From: DATBLE01 sp963719325
GTDB lineage: Bacteria > Actinomycetota > Thermoleophilia > Gaiellales > Gaiellaceae
NCBI GenBank assembly: GCA_963719325.1
Contig: CAVRBW010000022.1
Span: forward strand, 1 to 64,000
DNA: 64,000 nt
Reading direction: 5' to 3'
Shown: positions 8,268-16,312 of the stretch, one piece after another
Position numbering within the stretch: the first letter of the stretch is position 1
How the letters are laid out: each line of letters starts with the position of its first letter
The notes under the pieces: generated by a model
What the model was told of the DNA's origin: nothing
The model's database searches: none
The model's input: only the letters and a program-made list of their open reading frames with translations
Made by a program: the position numbers and the translations under genes

Positions 8268-9485
8268 GTGCGCGTGCTGATCGTCGGCTCCGGGGGTCGC
8301 GAGCACGCCCTCGCCTGGAAGCTCAGCCAGAGCCGCTTGCTCGACGAGCTGCACGCCGCACCTGGCAACCCCGGCATCGCCCGCCTCGGCACGTGCCATC
8401 CGGTGCGTGCGGACGACGGCGAGGACCTGCTCGCCCTCGCCCAGGCCCTCGAGATCGACCTGGCGGTGATCGGACCGGAGGCGCCACTCGTGGCCGGCGT
8501 CGCCGACGAGCTCCGCCACGCCGGCATTGCCGTGTTCGGGCCGACGGCGGCAGCGGCCCAGATCGAAGGATCGAAGAGCTTTGCGAAGGAGGTGATGGAG
8601 ACGGCCGGCGTGCCGACGGCTGCCACTCTCGCAGCCGCGCAGCCGCCGTGTGTCGTCAAGGCCGACGGGCTTGCCGGCGGCAAGGGCGTCTTCGTCTGCC
8701 GTACGCGCGAGGAGCTCGAGGAGGCTTTGCGCACCGCGTCGGCGCTTCCCGGTCCGCTCGTGATCGAGGAGCTGCTCGAAGGGGAGGAGCTGTCGGTGTT
8801 CGTGATCAGCGATGGGCACGGCGCGCTCCCGCTGGCGGCTGCTCGGGACTACAAGCGCGCCGGCGACGGCGACACGGGACCGAACACGGGCGGCATGGGC
8901 GCCTTCTCACCGGTACCGGAGATCGGCCGCGACGAGGTCGAGAATCTGGTGGAGCTCGTTCATCGGCCTGTGCTCGCGGAGCTCGCGCGCCGGCGAACGC
9001 CGTTCTCCGGGCTCCTCTACGCAGGCCTGATGCTGACGAGCGACGGCCCGCGCGTGCTCGAGTTCAACTGCCGGTTCGGCGATCCGGAGACGCAGGCGAT
9101 CGTGCCGCGGATCGACGGCGACCTGCTCGAAGCGCTCGCAGCCGCCTCGGCCGGTGACCTGGGCGGCGTCGCTCTACAGGTCTCACCGCGTGCGGCCGTG
9201 ACCGTGGTAGTCGCGGCCGCCGACTACCCGGAGCAGGGCGACCAGGGCTCGCCGATCGACGGCGTCGAGCAGGCGGAAGCAGCCGGCGCTCTCGTCTTCC
9301 ACGCCGGCACCGCGCGGAGAGGAGACCGGCTCGTCACGAGCGGCGGCCGGATCCTGAACGTGACCGGGCTCGGCGACGGCATCGGGGACGCGCGCACGGC
9401 TGCCTACGACGGCGCAGCCCGGATCTCGTTCGCCGGCGCCCGCTACCGGACGGACATCGGCCAGGCGGCGGGCAGCCGTGTCTGA
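8268..9485 (+). CDS. purD: phosphoribosylamine-glycine ligase (GAR synthetase)
   Basis: Ligates glycine to 5-phosphoribosylamine with ATP, the second step of purine synthesis. The 405-residue ATP-grasp protein starts MRVLIVGSGGREHALAWKL and has the ATP-grasp loop VKADGLAGGKGVF near residues 130-142. It also shows GDGDTGPNTGGMGAFSPVP and the magnesium-site segment LEFNCRFGDPE. The C-terminal domain ends in GARYRTDIG. It heads the purD-E-B-C-S-Q cluster; its GTG sits 6 bases after a TAGACT hexamer, and it overlaps purE by 8 bases. Confidence 0.97.
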   Translation: MRVLIVGSGGREHALAWKLSQSRLLDELHAAPGNPGIARLGTCHPVRADDGEDLLALAQALEIDLAVIGPEAPLVAGVADELRHAGIAVFGPTAAAAQIEGSKSFAKEVMETAGVPTAATLAAAQPPCVVKADGLAGGKGVFVCRTREELEEALRTASALPGPLVIEELLEGEELSVFVISDGHGALPLAAARDYKRAGDGDTGPNTGGMGAFSPVPEIGRDEVENLVELVHRPVLAELARRRTPFSGLLYAGLMLTSDGPRVLEFNCRFGDPETQAIVPRIDGDLLEALAAASAGDLGGVALQVSPRAAVTVVVAAADYPEQGDQGSPIDGVEQAEAAGALVFHAGTARRGDRLVTSGGRILNVTGLGDGIGDARTAAYDGAARISFAGARYRTDIGQAAGSRV

Positions 9486-9897
9486 GCCGTTGGTGGGCGT
9501 GCTCGTCGGCTCCGAGTCCGACCGCGAGCGCATGCAGGACGGGCTCGACGAGCTCGACCGGCAAGGGATCGCATACGAGTTCGAGGTCCGCTCGGCGCAC
9601 CGGGACCCGGAGTCCGTGGCCGAGTACGGGCAGTCGGCGCGCTCGCGCGGGCTGAAGGTGCTGATCTGCGGCGCCGGGCTCGCGGCAGCGCTGCCGGGGG
9701 TTGTCGCCGCGCACACCGACCTACCGGTGATCGGGGTGCCGCTCCGATCCTCGAAGAGCGTGCTGGACGGATTGGACGCGCTGCTTTCGATCGTCCAGAT
9801 GCCGCCCGGCGTGCCGGTTGCCTGCGTCGGCGTCGACAACGCTCGGAACGCGGCCGTGCTCGCCGCGCGGATCATCGGCATCGGAGCCGCTCGCTAG
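9478..9897 (+). CDS. purE: N5-CAIR mutase, class I PurE
   Basis: Moves the carboxylate of N5-CAIR to C4 to form CAIR. The 139-residue protein has GSESDRERM (the family's SxSD loop), the catalytic-site SAHRDPESV, GAGLAAALPGVVA, and LDGLDALLSIVQMP with NARNAAVLAARI. The last blocks fit class I enzymes, which normally need PurK to supply N5-CAIR. No purK is present in this window. The usual AHRTP is AHRDP here. It overlaps purD, and the purB promoter hexamer overlaps its stop codon. Confidence 0.93.
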   Translation: MSEPLVGVLVGSESDRERMQDGLDELDRQGIAYEFEVRSAHRDPESVAEYGQSARSRGLKVLICGAGLAAALPGVVAAHTDLPVIGVPLRSSKSVLDGLDALLSIVQMPPGVPVACVGVDNARNAAVLAARIIGIGAAR

Positions 9898-9907
9898 GAT
9901 CAACCGA

Positions 9908-11224
9908 GTGATCGCCCGCTACTCCCGTCCGGCCATGGCCAACGTGTGGTCGGACGAGACGAAGCTGGCGACGTGGCTGGAGGTCGAGCTTGCCGCCCTG
10001 GATGCCTGGGCCGAGCTGGGCGTCGTTCCCGCCGAGGCTGCGAGCGCCGTACGCGCAGCGGCTCGCTCACCGGCGCCCGAGCGCGTCGCCGAGCTCGAGC
10101 AGCGCACCGGCCACGACCTTGCCGCGTTCGTCGACGCCGTCCAGGCCGACCTCGGCGACGAAGGCCGCTGGCTGCACTACGGACTCACCTCCTCCGACGT
10201 GATCGACACGGCCCTTGCGCTCCAAGTGCGTGAAGGCGGCGCGCTCATCGGGGCCGGGCTCGACCGAGCGCTCGCCGCAGTCGTCAAACGCGCAGACGAG
10301 CACCGCATGACGCTCTGCATCGGCCGAACGCACGGCGTTCACGCGGAGCCGATCACCTTCGGCCTGAAGCTCGCGGGCTGGGCGTTCGAGCTCGATCGCG
10401 GCCGGGAACGGCTGCGCCGGTCGCTCGAGTCGATGCGCGTGGGCAAGCTCTCGGGCGCGGTCGGTACGTACTCCGCCACCGATCCCGAGCTGGAGCGGAT
10501 CGCCTGCGAACGGCTCGGGCTCGAGCCGGAGCCCGTGTCGACGCAGATCGTCGCCCGTGACCGCCACGCGGAGCTCCTCGGAGCAGTCGCCCTCATCGCC
10601 GCCTCGCTCGAGCGGTTCGCGCTCGAGATCAGGCACCTCAGCCGCACCGAGGTCCGTGAAGTCCAGGAGCCGTTCGGGCGCGGCCAGAAGGGGTCCTCGG
10701 CGATGCCGCACAAGCGCAACCCGATCGTCGCCGAGCGGATCTGCGGGCTCGCCCGGGTCGTTCGCGCGACCGCGCAGGTGGGGCTCGAGAACGTCGCCCT
10801 CTGGCACGAACGGGACATCTCGCATTCGTCGGCCGAGCGCGTCGTGCTTCCAGACGCCTTCCTCGCGCTCGACTACATGCTCGACCGCTTCGCCTGGCTG
10901 ATCGAAGGGCTCGTCGTCCTGCCCGAGCGGATGCAGGCAAATCTGGACGCAAGCCGTGGCCTGTTCTTCTCGCAACGGGTGCTGCTTGCCCTGGTGGAAG
11001 CGGGGCTCACGCGGGACGAGGCCTACCGTCTCGTCCAGGAGCACGCGCTGCGAGCATGGGACGAGGAGCTCGACTTTCGTGTCCTCGTCGAAGGTGACGA
11101 GCGCATTGCCGGGCGAGTCGACACCCGCGCGGTGTTCGACCTCGCTCCGTACACCCGCCACGTCGATGCGATCTTCGAGCGCCTGCACGCCCTGACCCGA
11201 GACCAGGAGGCGATTGGTGTCTGA
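9908..11224 (+). CDS. purB: adenylosuccinate lyase
   Basis: Cleaves fumarate from SAICAR and from adenylosuccinate, so it serves both IMP synthesis and the AMP branch started by purA. The 438-residue protein of the fumarase/aspartase superfamily starts MIARYSRPAMANVWSDETK. It carries the signature SSAMPHKRNPI at about residues 262-272, the TSSDVIDTALALQ block and the RTHGVHAEPITFG histidine region. The GTG at 9908 follows TAGGAT (9895-9900) by 7 bases, so it may also be made from its own leaderless mRNA. Confidence 0.96.
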   Translation: MIARYSRPAMANVWSDETKLATWLEVELAALDAWAELGVVPAEAASAVRAAARSPAPERVAELEQRTGHDLAAFVDAVQADLGDEGRWLHYGLTSSDVIDTALALQVREGGALIGAGLDRALAAVVKRADEHRMTLCIGRTHGVHAEPITFGLKLAGWAFELDRGRERLRRSLESMRVGKLSGAVGTYSATDPELERIACERLGLEPEPVSTQIVARDRHAELLGAVALIAASLERFALEIRHLSRTEVREVQEPFGRGQKGSSAMPHKRNPIVAERICGLARVVRATAQVGLENVALWHERDISHSSAERVVLPDAFLALDYMLDRFAWLIEGLVVLPERMQANLDASRGLFFSQRVLLALVEAGLTRDEAYRLVQEHALRAWDEELDFRVLVEGDERIAGRVDTRAVFDLAPYTRHVDAIFERLHALTRDQEAIGV

Positions 11225-12082
11225 AACCCTCGTTCACGTCGCGACCGGCAAGGTGCGCGAGCTGTTCACGATCGACGACAAGCGGTTGCTGCTCGTCGCC
11301 ACCGACCGGATCTCCACCTTCGACGTCGTCCTGCCGACTGAGGTGCCGGACAAGGGTCGGGTGCTGACAGGTCTGTCTGCCTTCTGGTTCGCTCGAACGC
11401 GAGAGCTCTGCGCCAATCACCTGCTCGGGCTGAGGCCGGACGGGCGGTCGATGGAGTGCCGCCGCCTGGAGATGCTGCCCGCTCGAGTGCGTCGTCCGCG
11501 GCTTCCTCGCCGGCTCGGGGTGGAAGGACTACGCAGCGCACGGGGTCGACGTCGGGCCGGGCGTTGCCGGAAGGGCTGCGAGAATCGGATCGCCTGCCCG
11601 AGCCGATCTTCACACCCTCGACCAAGGCTCTAACCGGCCACGACGAGAACATCGGCCCCGAGCAGGCGGCGGCGCTCGTCGGCACGCACCTCTACGAAGA
11701 GGTCGAGCAGACCGCACTCAGGCTCTACCGGTTCGCGGCCGAGCACGCCGCAGCTCAGGGCATCATCATCGCCGACACGAAGTTCGAGTTCGGAGTCGAC
11801 GGCGAGGGAAGGCTGGTGCTCGCCGACGAGATCTTCACGCCCGATTCGTCTCGCTTCTGGCCCGCGGACGAGTACGCACCCGGCGGGCCGCAGCCGTCGT
11901 TCGACAAGCAGTTCGTCCGCGACTACTGCGAGTCGCTCGGCTGGGACAAGGCCGCGCCCGGCCCCGCCCTGTCCGAGGAGGTCGTCGCCGGGACGCGAGC
12001 GCGCTACGTCGAGGCGTTCGAACGCCTGACCGGAATCTCCTTCGACGACTATCTCGCCGATCCGACGGTGACCTTGCGATGA
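11217..12082 (+). pseudogene. purC: SAICAR synthetase, frameshifted twice
   Basis: Joins aspartate to CAIR to give SAICAR. The N-terminal part (VATGKVRELF, LLLVATDRISTFD, VPDKGRVLTGLSAFW) is in one frame up to about 11480. A second frame gives LECVVRGFLAGSGWKDYAAHG. A third frame from about 11550 gives ALPEGLRESDRLPEPIFTPS through to the C-terminus. Removing one G at about 11481 and one G from the ggg run near 11544 restores an uninterrupted PurC. The rest is intact and the gene is inside a purine operon, so sequencing or assembly errors are likelier than decay. GTG 11217 has AGGAGG 6 bases upstream. Confidence 0.85.
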
Positions 12083-12321
12083 GAGCAACGGTCTTCGTTC
12101 GACCGAAGCAAGGCATCCTCGACCCACAGGGTCAGGCGGTGGGGGACTCGCTCCGTCACCTCGGCTTCTCGGTCGCCGAGGCCCGCGTCGGGCGCGTGGT
12201 CGATCTGGAGGTGGACGCGGCCGACGCAGCGCAGGCTCGCGCGGAGGTCGAGCAGATGTGCGAGCAGCTCCTCGCCAACCCGCTGATCGAGAGCTACGAG
12301 ATCGAGGTCGAGTCGCCATGA
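12079..12321 (+). CDS. purS: FGAM synthase subunit PurS
   Basis: Small subunit that helps channel ammonia between PurQ and PurL in the three-part formylglycinamidine synthase of Gram-positive bacteria. The 80-residue protein starts RATVFVRPKQGILDPQGQAV and ends ANPLIESYEIEVE, both typical of the family. Its ATG overlaps the purC stop (ATGA) and its own stop overlaps the purQ start in the same way, so translation is coupled along the operon. Confidence 0.95.
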   Translation: MRATVFVRPKQGILDPQGQAVGDSLRHLGFSVAEARVGRVVDLEVDAADAAQARAEVEQMCEQLLANPLIESYEIEVESP

Positions 12322-13022
12322 GCGAGGTCCGCCCGACGGTCGCCGTCGTCGTCTTTCCCGGCTCGAACGACGACAGAGATGCTGCCTGGGCGCTCGGCGC
12401 ACTCGGAGCGGATGCAACGTTGGTCTGGCACGGCGAGGAAGGTCTGCCGGAGCGTGTGACCGCGATCGTCCTTCCCGGTGGTTTCTCGTACGGCGACTAC
12501 CTGCGCTCCGGCGCGATCGCCCGCTTCTCGCCGGTGATGCCGGCAGTGGCGGCGTTCGCAGCCGAGGGAGGGCCCGTCCTGGGGATCTGCAACGGCTTCC
12601 AGATCCTCTGTGAGGCCGCCCTCCTGCCGGGGGTGTTGCGGCCGAACGCGTCGCTCTCGTTCGTGTGCCGGGATGTTCCGCTGCGGGTCGAGCGAGCTGC
12701 GCCGCCGTTCACCTCCAGGTGCGAGGTCAGCCAGCAGCTGACGATCCCCGTCAAGCACGGCGAGGGGTGCTGGTTTGCGCCCACCGAGCTCGTCGAGGAG
12801 CTCGAGGCGAACGGGCAGATCGTTCTTCGCTACGCGGGCGACAATCCCAACGGCGCGGTCGCCGACGTCGCCGGTGTCGTCAACGACCGCGGCAACGTGA
12901 TGGGCCTGATGCCACACCCAGAGCACGCAGTCGATCCGCTGCTGGGGTCGGGAGACGGAGCGCTGATCCTCGCCTCGCTCGTCGACGCGGCACGCGATCG
13001 TGTGGCAGCGGTCGCCGTCTAG
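12318..13022 (+). CDS. purQ: FGAM synthase glutaminase subunit PurQ
   Basis: Class I glutamine amidotransferase that releases ammonia for PurL. The 234-residue protein has the oxyanion loop LPGGFSYGDYLRSG, the nucleophile elbow LGICNGFQIL with Cys91, and the His-x-Glu of MPHPEHAV near residues 197-203. The start MSEVRPTVAVVVFPGSN is fixed by homology and by the ATGA overlap with purS; the open frame upstream is not used. It is the last gene of the first purine cluster; purL lies 23 kb away. Confidence 0.96.
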   Translation: MSEVRPTVAVVVFPGSNDDRDAAWALGALGADATLVWHGEEGLPERVTAIVLPGGFSYGDYLRSGAIARFSPVMPAVAAFAAEGGPVLGICNGFQILCEAALLPGVLRPNASLSFVCRDVPLRVERAAPPFTSRCEVSQQLTIPVKHGEGCWFAPTELVEELEANGQIVLRYAGDNPNGAVADVAGVVNDRGNVMGLMPHPEHAVDPLLGSGDGALILASLVDAARDRVAAVAV

Positions 13023-13186
13023 ATAGTTGATCGGTAATTGCCGTCGATGCGGGGATGGCTGAGACCAAGCCGGGGACGCCGCCCGTCCGAGCTCGTATCG
13101 GGAATACGGGCGAGGAGGGGCGGCGCCAGCCGGCGCCGCGTCTCGGCCACCAGCCGCGCGGCGAGGAATTGACGATCAACCATCTA
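13020..13186. repeat. 167-base element with imperfect 24-base terminal inverted repeats
   Basis: The left end (13020-13043, tagatagttgatcggtaatt...) and the reverse complement of the right end (13163-13186, tagatggttgatcgtcaatt...) match at 18 of 24 positions. The ends are AT-richer than the GC-rich interior, which holds the hairpin at 13120-13139 and no credible gene. The layout resembles a MITE or a large folding palindromic element. The left end overlaps the purQ stop codon. No second copy was found by eye and no target duplication is obvious. Confidence 0.4.
13120..13139. terminator. GC hairpin downstream of purQ
   Basis: GCGGCGCC, loop AGCC, then GGCGCCGC form a perfect 8-pair stem between the convergent purQ and the 13203-13472 gene. 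There is no T run, so terminator function is only suggested. Confidence 0.4.
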
Positions 13187-13202
13187 TGCCTCGCCTCCTT
13201 CG

Positions 13203-13472
13203 CTACGCGTCGCCGTCGAGCCGCAGCGCCGCGGCCAGTTCGGGATGCTTCGCCAGCTCGCGCCGCAGCTTCTCCAGGTCGCGCGAACGCAGCGTCACCG
13301 GGCCGCGCCGCGCGGTGCCGCCGGTTGCATATGTGAAGCGCACCAGCCGCTCGCCACCGGCCTCGAGCAGCTGGACGATCGACGAGAACCGCTTGTCTCC
13401 GGCCCGCTGCTGGACCACGACCTCGTCGACGACGGTTCCGGCTCCCCACGGCGTCGTGCTCGTCTTTGCCAT
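13203..13472 (-). CDS. conserved-looking hypothetical protein
   Basis: An 89-residue protein of unknown function starting MAKTSTTPWGAGTVV. It has the look of a small beta-rich protein (VDEVVVQQRAGDKRFSSIVQLLE, RLVRFTYATGG) followed by a helix (RSRDLEKLRRELAKHPELAAAL). The ATG at 13472 is 7 bases from a TACGTT hexamer on the minus strand (13480-13485), supporting a leaderless mRNA and making a real gene likely. No family was recognised. Confidence 0.65.
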   Translation of the reverse strand: MAKTSTTPWGAGTVVDEVVVQQRAGDKRFSSIVQLLEAGGERLVRFTYATGGTARRGPVTLRSRDLEKLRRELAKHPELAAALRLDGDA

Positions 13473-13592
13473 GAGAGCCAACGTAGCGTGACAAGCGTGA
13501 TCCGTCTGTGCCGGAAGCGGAACCGATGCGTCAACACCACAGCCAGGCTCGACGATCCAGTCCGCCGAGAGGCTGCCGCCGTATCGTCGAGC

Positions 13593-13997
13593 TTACTGCG
13601 GGGCGCTTGTCGGGATACCGGCGGCCGCCATCGCGCGCAGCAGTCGTTCGTCGTAGGCGATTGCCACGCCCACGCCATCCCCGAGGCGGAGCACCGACGC
13701 GAGATGAATTGCGTCGAGCGAGCGCAGCTCCTCCGGTTGGACGCGAGCCGCCTGGTCGAGCAACTCGTCGTCGACGGCGATCACGTCGAGTGCGTGAACG
13801 ACCTGCTCCGCGATTCGGCGCGCCTTCGCGTCGACGCGGGTGCACGCCCGCACGACCTCGACCCGTGCGAGGGCGCTCGAGACGTGTCGCTGCCACTTTG
13901 CCAGCTCTGCCCGCAAAGGCCCGCTCTCGGGTTCAGGAATGACGAGCTTGACGAGGGCGGACGAGTCGACGTACGCGACCGTCGGTGCCGTGCTCAT
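13593..13997 (-). CDS. vapC: PIN-domain ribonuclease toxin VapC
   Basis: Toxin of a type II toxin-antitoxin pair; VapC proteins are metal-dependent RNases that cut tRNA or rRNA. The 134-residue PIN domain starts VAYVDSSALVKLVIPEPES and has the four acidic residues expected in the active site: D11, E47 (ARVEVVRA), D95 (SLDAIHLA) and D116 (AYDERLL). It starts 2 bases after its antitoxin gene, so expression is coupled. All catalytic residues are present, so it is probably active. Confidence 0.92.
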   Translation of the reverse strand: MSTAPTVAYVDSSALVKLVIPEPESGPLRAELAKWQRHVSSALARVEVVRACTRVDAKARRIAEQVVHALDVIAVDDELLDQAARVQPEELRSLDAIHLASVLRLGDGVGVAIAYDERLLRAMAAAGIPTSAPQ

Positions 13998-13999
13998 AC

Positions 14000-14269
14000 T
14001 CACTCTTCGCGCTCTTCTGCGAGCGAATCGCTGCCGGCACGGGAGACCCCACGCTTCAGCGGCCGCACCTCGAGGAGACCGCCCGTGCCACGCCGTGCGC
14101 GGCCGTCGGCGACGAGCCGGTCGACCACGTCGCCCTCCTCGACCCACGGCACGATGACGGCCAACGGCCGTCCACGCTCGGTCACGATCAGGCGCTCGCC
14201 GACTCGAACGCGCCGCAGGTAGCGGCTGAGGTCCTGCCGAAGCTCGCGGATACCCACACGATCGTTCAC
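14000..14269 (-). CDS. vapB: VapB antitoxin, Phd/YefM-like
   Basis: Antitoxin that neutralises the adjacent VapC and represses the operon. The N-terminal DNA-binding half reads VGIRELRQDLSRYLRRVRVGERLIVTERGRPLAVIVP, typical of the Phd/YefM fold. The C-terminal part (about residues 55-89) is the toxin-binding tail. The GTG at 14269 is chosen because an ATG at 14287 lies inside the palindromic operator. It is 89 residues long and directly precedes vapC. Confidence 0.88.
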   Translation of the reverse strand: MNDRVGIRELRQDLSRYLRRVRVGERLIVTERGRPLAVIVPWVEEGDVVDRLVADGRARRGTGGLLEVRPLKRGVSRAGSDSLAEEREE

Positions 14270-14274
14270 GGCCA

Positions 14275-14301
14275 AAATGTAGCACATTTGTAGCTACATT
14301 T
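14275..14301. promoter_or_regulatory. palindromic operator upstream of vapB
   Basis: AAATGTAGC (14275-14283) and GCTACATTT (14293-14301) are perfect inverted repeats with 9 bases between them, ending 5 bases before the vapB start. The run is AT-rich inside GC-rich DNA. VapB-type antitoxins repress their own promoters through such sites. The left arm side is near vapB; the right arm overlaps the 3' end of the upstream gene. Confidence 0.75.
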
Positions 14302-15289
14302 CGCCGGCAACGGAACGCAGCTCGCCGTCGAGCACGCCCGCGCCGCGCAGGATCCGGAGCGCGTTCAACGTGACCATGCGATCGGCGCTTCGTTCCCCCC
14401 AGTCGGTGACTTCGACGTTGCTCCCGCTTCGACCGGGCGGTCGCCACCAGCGGGCGTTCGACCGCCACGTTCCGTCCGCCTGCCGAAGCGCGATCAGGAG
14501 CTCCACGGCATTGTTCGCGCGCGGATCGCTCACCTTCCCGAGACGAGAGAGGATCAAGAGCGCCTGCGGCACGTCGTACCGCCAGTAGGGAGGGTAGTGA
14601 GGCTTGAGCCACTCCCGGTCGATCACGGCGCCCGATGACAGCGAGCGGAAGAGATGGTGCTCCAAGAACAGCTCCGCGGTGGCCTGTGATGCGTCACGCG
14701 CCCAACTCTCGCTCGTAGCCAGCCAGTATTCGTGCAGCCCCCACATCGGCGCGAGCGACTCGTGGAACGAGGAGCGATGGCCTTTCGCTCGCACATCGCA
14801 GTTCCAACCGCCGTCCGGCCATTGCCACTCCGCCAGAGATCGCGCGAGCAGCGCGGCGCGTGGATCGTCGGCCATACCGAGTCGGCAGCAGACTGCGAGC
14901 GCATTCCCCTCCCGCGACGCGCAGCGTCGAACAAGACCGTCGACCGTCTTGATTCCGCGCCGGTGACCCGGTCCGGTCAGCCAGTCGAGGACCGTCCCGG
15001 CTGCGGCGACGGCCCGCCGGTCGCCTGCTGGCACACCCAGCTCAACCAGCGAGACGAGCCTCCAATGCGCGCCACCCCACTTCTTGTATGGGTGGACGAC
15101 GAAGCCGCCGTCGGACTGCTGCCCATGCAAGAGCGAGCGCACGATCCGGCCGGACAGAATCTCGTCCGGGTCGGGCTCGAGCTCCTCGCCGAGAACGTCG
15201 CGCCGTGTCAGGTGCACGATCGCAGGCTCCGTCGAGGCGAGGAGCCAGCCGATCGCTTCGAAGGGCGCGGCACCCTGTGCGACGCTCAC
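14294..15289 (-). CDS. alpha/alpha-toroid protein (prenyltransferase/squalene-cyclase-like repeats)
   Basis: A 331-residue soluble protein with repeated helix-pair motifs of the terpenoid cyclase/protein prenyltransferase fold. Examples are DGGFVVHPYKKWGGAHWRLVSLV..., WQWPDGGWNCD, RYDVPQALLILSRLG and VELLIALRQADGTW. The DxDD motif of hopene cyclases is not visible, so it is probably not a cyclase; related actinobacterial proteins are annotated only by fold. Its TAG stop lies inside the vapB operator. The GTG start at 15289 is the first in frame and no clear promoter was seen. Confidence 0.75.
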   Translation of the reverse strand: MSVAQGAAPFEAIGWLLASTEPAIVHLTRRDVLGEELEPDPDEILSGRIVRSLLHGQQSDGGFVVHPYKKWGGAHWRLVSLVELGVPAGDRRAVAAAGTVLDWLTGPGHRRGIKTVDGLVRRCASREGNALAVCCRLGMADDPRAALLARSLAEWQWPDGGWNCDVRAKGHRSSFHESLAPMWGLHEYWLATSESWARDASQATAELFLEHHLFRSLSSGAVIDREWLKPHYPPYWRYDVPQALLILSRLGKVSDPRANNAVELLIALRQADGTWRSNARWWRPPGRSGSNVEVTDWGERSADRMVTLNALRILRGAGVLDGELRSVAGEM

Positions 15290-15334
15290 GAGCCGATGGT
15301 GACGCGGCGCTCGGGGCCGAACAACCTCTGGCTG

Positions 15335-15727
15335 CTACTTCCCGCTTCTGTCGATGATTTCGATTCTGTAGCCGTCCGGGTCGCGCACGAAGCAGAGACG
15401 GGACCCTCCGTCGCGCACTCGATACGGCTCGCGCTCCGGCTCGATCCCCTGCCCCTTCAGTCGAGCGAGCGTCTCGTCGAGGTCGTCGACGCCGATCGCG
15501 ATGTGACCGTATGCGGTGCCGAGCTCGTAGGTGCGACCGTCGTGGTTGTAGGTCAGTTCGAGCACGCTGTCGTGGTCTCCGAGGGAGAAGAAGTAGTTGG
15601 TCGCCTCCAGCTCGCCGTTCCGGACGATGTCGAGGTCTCGGCTGTAGGTAAAGCCGAGCGCCTCGTAGAACGCGCGGCTCCGCTCTGGATCCGTGATGCG
15701 CACCATCGTGTGAAGGAAGTCGGCCAT
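15335..15727 (-). CDS. VOC-family protein, lactoylglutathione lyase-like
   Basis: A 130-residue glyoxalase I-like protein. It has both metal-ligand halves of the family: FLHTMVRITDPERSRAFYEALGF and SVLELTYNHDG in the first, GHIAIGVDDLDETLARL and CFVRDPDGYRIEIIDR in the second. The His and Glu ligand positions of GloA all appear filled, so methylglyoxal detoxification is plausible, although the thiol cofactor in actinobacteria is often not glutathione. The ATG is 6 bases after TAGGAT on the minus strand (15734-15739). Confidence 0.88.
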   Translation of the reverse strand: MADFLHTMVRITDPERSRAFYEALGFTYSRDLDIVRNGELEATNYFFSLGDHDSVLELTYNHDGRTYELGTAYGHIAIGVDDLDETLARLKGQGIEPEREPYRVRDGGSRLCFVRDPDGYRIEIIDRSGK

Positions 15728-15733
15728 ACCGGC

Positions 15734-15794
15734 ATCCTACGGCCGGCTGCAACAGGGCTGTCGCGGGAGGGGCGGCGCGGGAACGCTCTAGACT
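15734..15794. promoter_or_regulatory. divergent leaderless promoters, VOC gene / gluconokinase
   Basis: TAGGAT on the minus strand (15734-15739) lies 6 bases from the VOC start codon, and TAGACT on the plus strand (15789-15794) lies 8 bases from the gluconokinase GTG. Neither gene has a Shine-Dalgarno sequence. Confidence 0.6.
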
Positions 15795-15802
15795 CGAGCT
15801 CC

Positions 15803-16303
15803 GTGCTGGTGGTGGTCATGGGCGTCGCGGGCGTCGGGAAGACGACGGTCGGACGGCTGCTCGCGTCGAGGCTCGGCCTTCGCTTCTTCGACGCCGACGA
15901 CTACCACTCCGGGGCGGACCGCCGGAAGATGGCCGCCGGCGTCGCGCTCACGGAACGCGACCGGAAGCCGTGGCTGCGCACGCTTGCGCGGCTGATCCCC
16001 GGGTGGGAGGCGGCCGGCGGCGCCGTGCTCGCGTGCTCCGCGCTCAGGGCTGAGCACCGAGAGACCCTCGCGGCGGCGGCTCCCGGACAAGTCCGCTTCG
16101 TCTTCCTCGACGCCGAGCCGGATCTGATCCGGGCGCGGATGGCCACGCGGGGCGGCCACTACATGCCGGCCTCCCTCCTCGACAGCCAGCTGGCCACGCT
16201 CGAGCGACCCACCCCCGGCGAGGCGATCCACGTCCGGGCAGACGGCACTCCCGCGCAGATCGTCGAGTCCGCCCTTGCGGAGATCGAGCGGCAGCCCTCG
16301 TGA
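15803..16303 (+). CDS. gntK: gluconokinase
   Basis: Phosphorylates D-gluconate to 6-phosphogluconate for the pentose phosphate pathway. The 166-residue P-loop kinase has GVAGVGKTTVG (Walker A), FFDADDYHSGADRRKMAAGVALTERDR, which is the gluconate-kinase signature region, CSALRAEHRE and GGHYMPASLLDSQLATLE. GTG 15803 follows TAGACT by 8 bases; ATG 15818 is an alternative. It stands alone, convergent with the sugar-acid importer operon 10 bases downstream, and may share its carbon-source logic. Confidence 0.92.
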   Translation: MLVVVMGVAGVGKTTVGRLLASRLGLRFFDADDYHSGADRRKMAAGVALTERDRKPWLRTLARLIPGWEAAGGAVLACSALRAEHRETLAAAAPGQVRFVFLDAEPDLIRARMATRGGHYMPASLLDSQLATLERPTPGEAIHVRADGTPAQIVESALAEIERQPS

Positions 16304-16312
16304 CCCGGGCCG

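Noticed and set aside
11470..11560. Programmed frameshifting in purC
   Set aside because: No slippery heptamer or downstream stem was seen, two separate shifts would be needed, and purC is not known to use recoding.
14294..15289. Squalene-hopene cyclase
   Set aside because: The toroid repeats fit, but the protein is half the usual length and lacks a visible DxDD motif.
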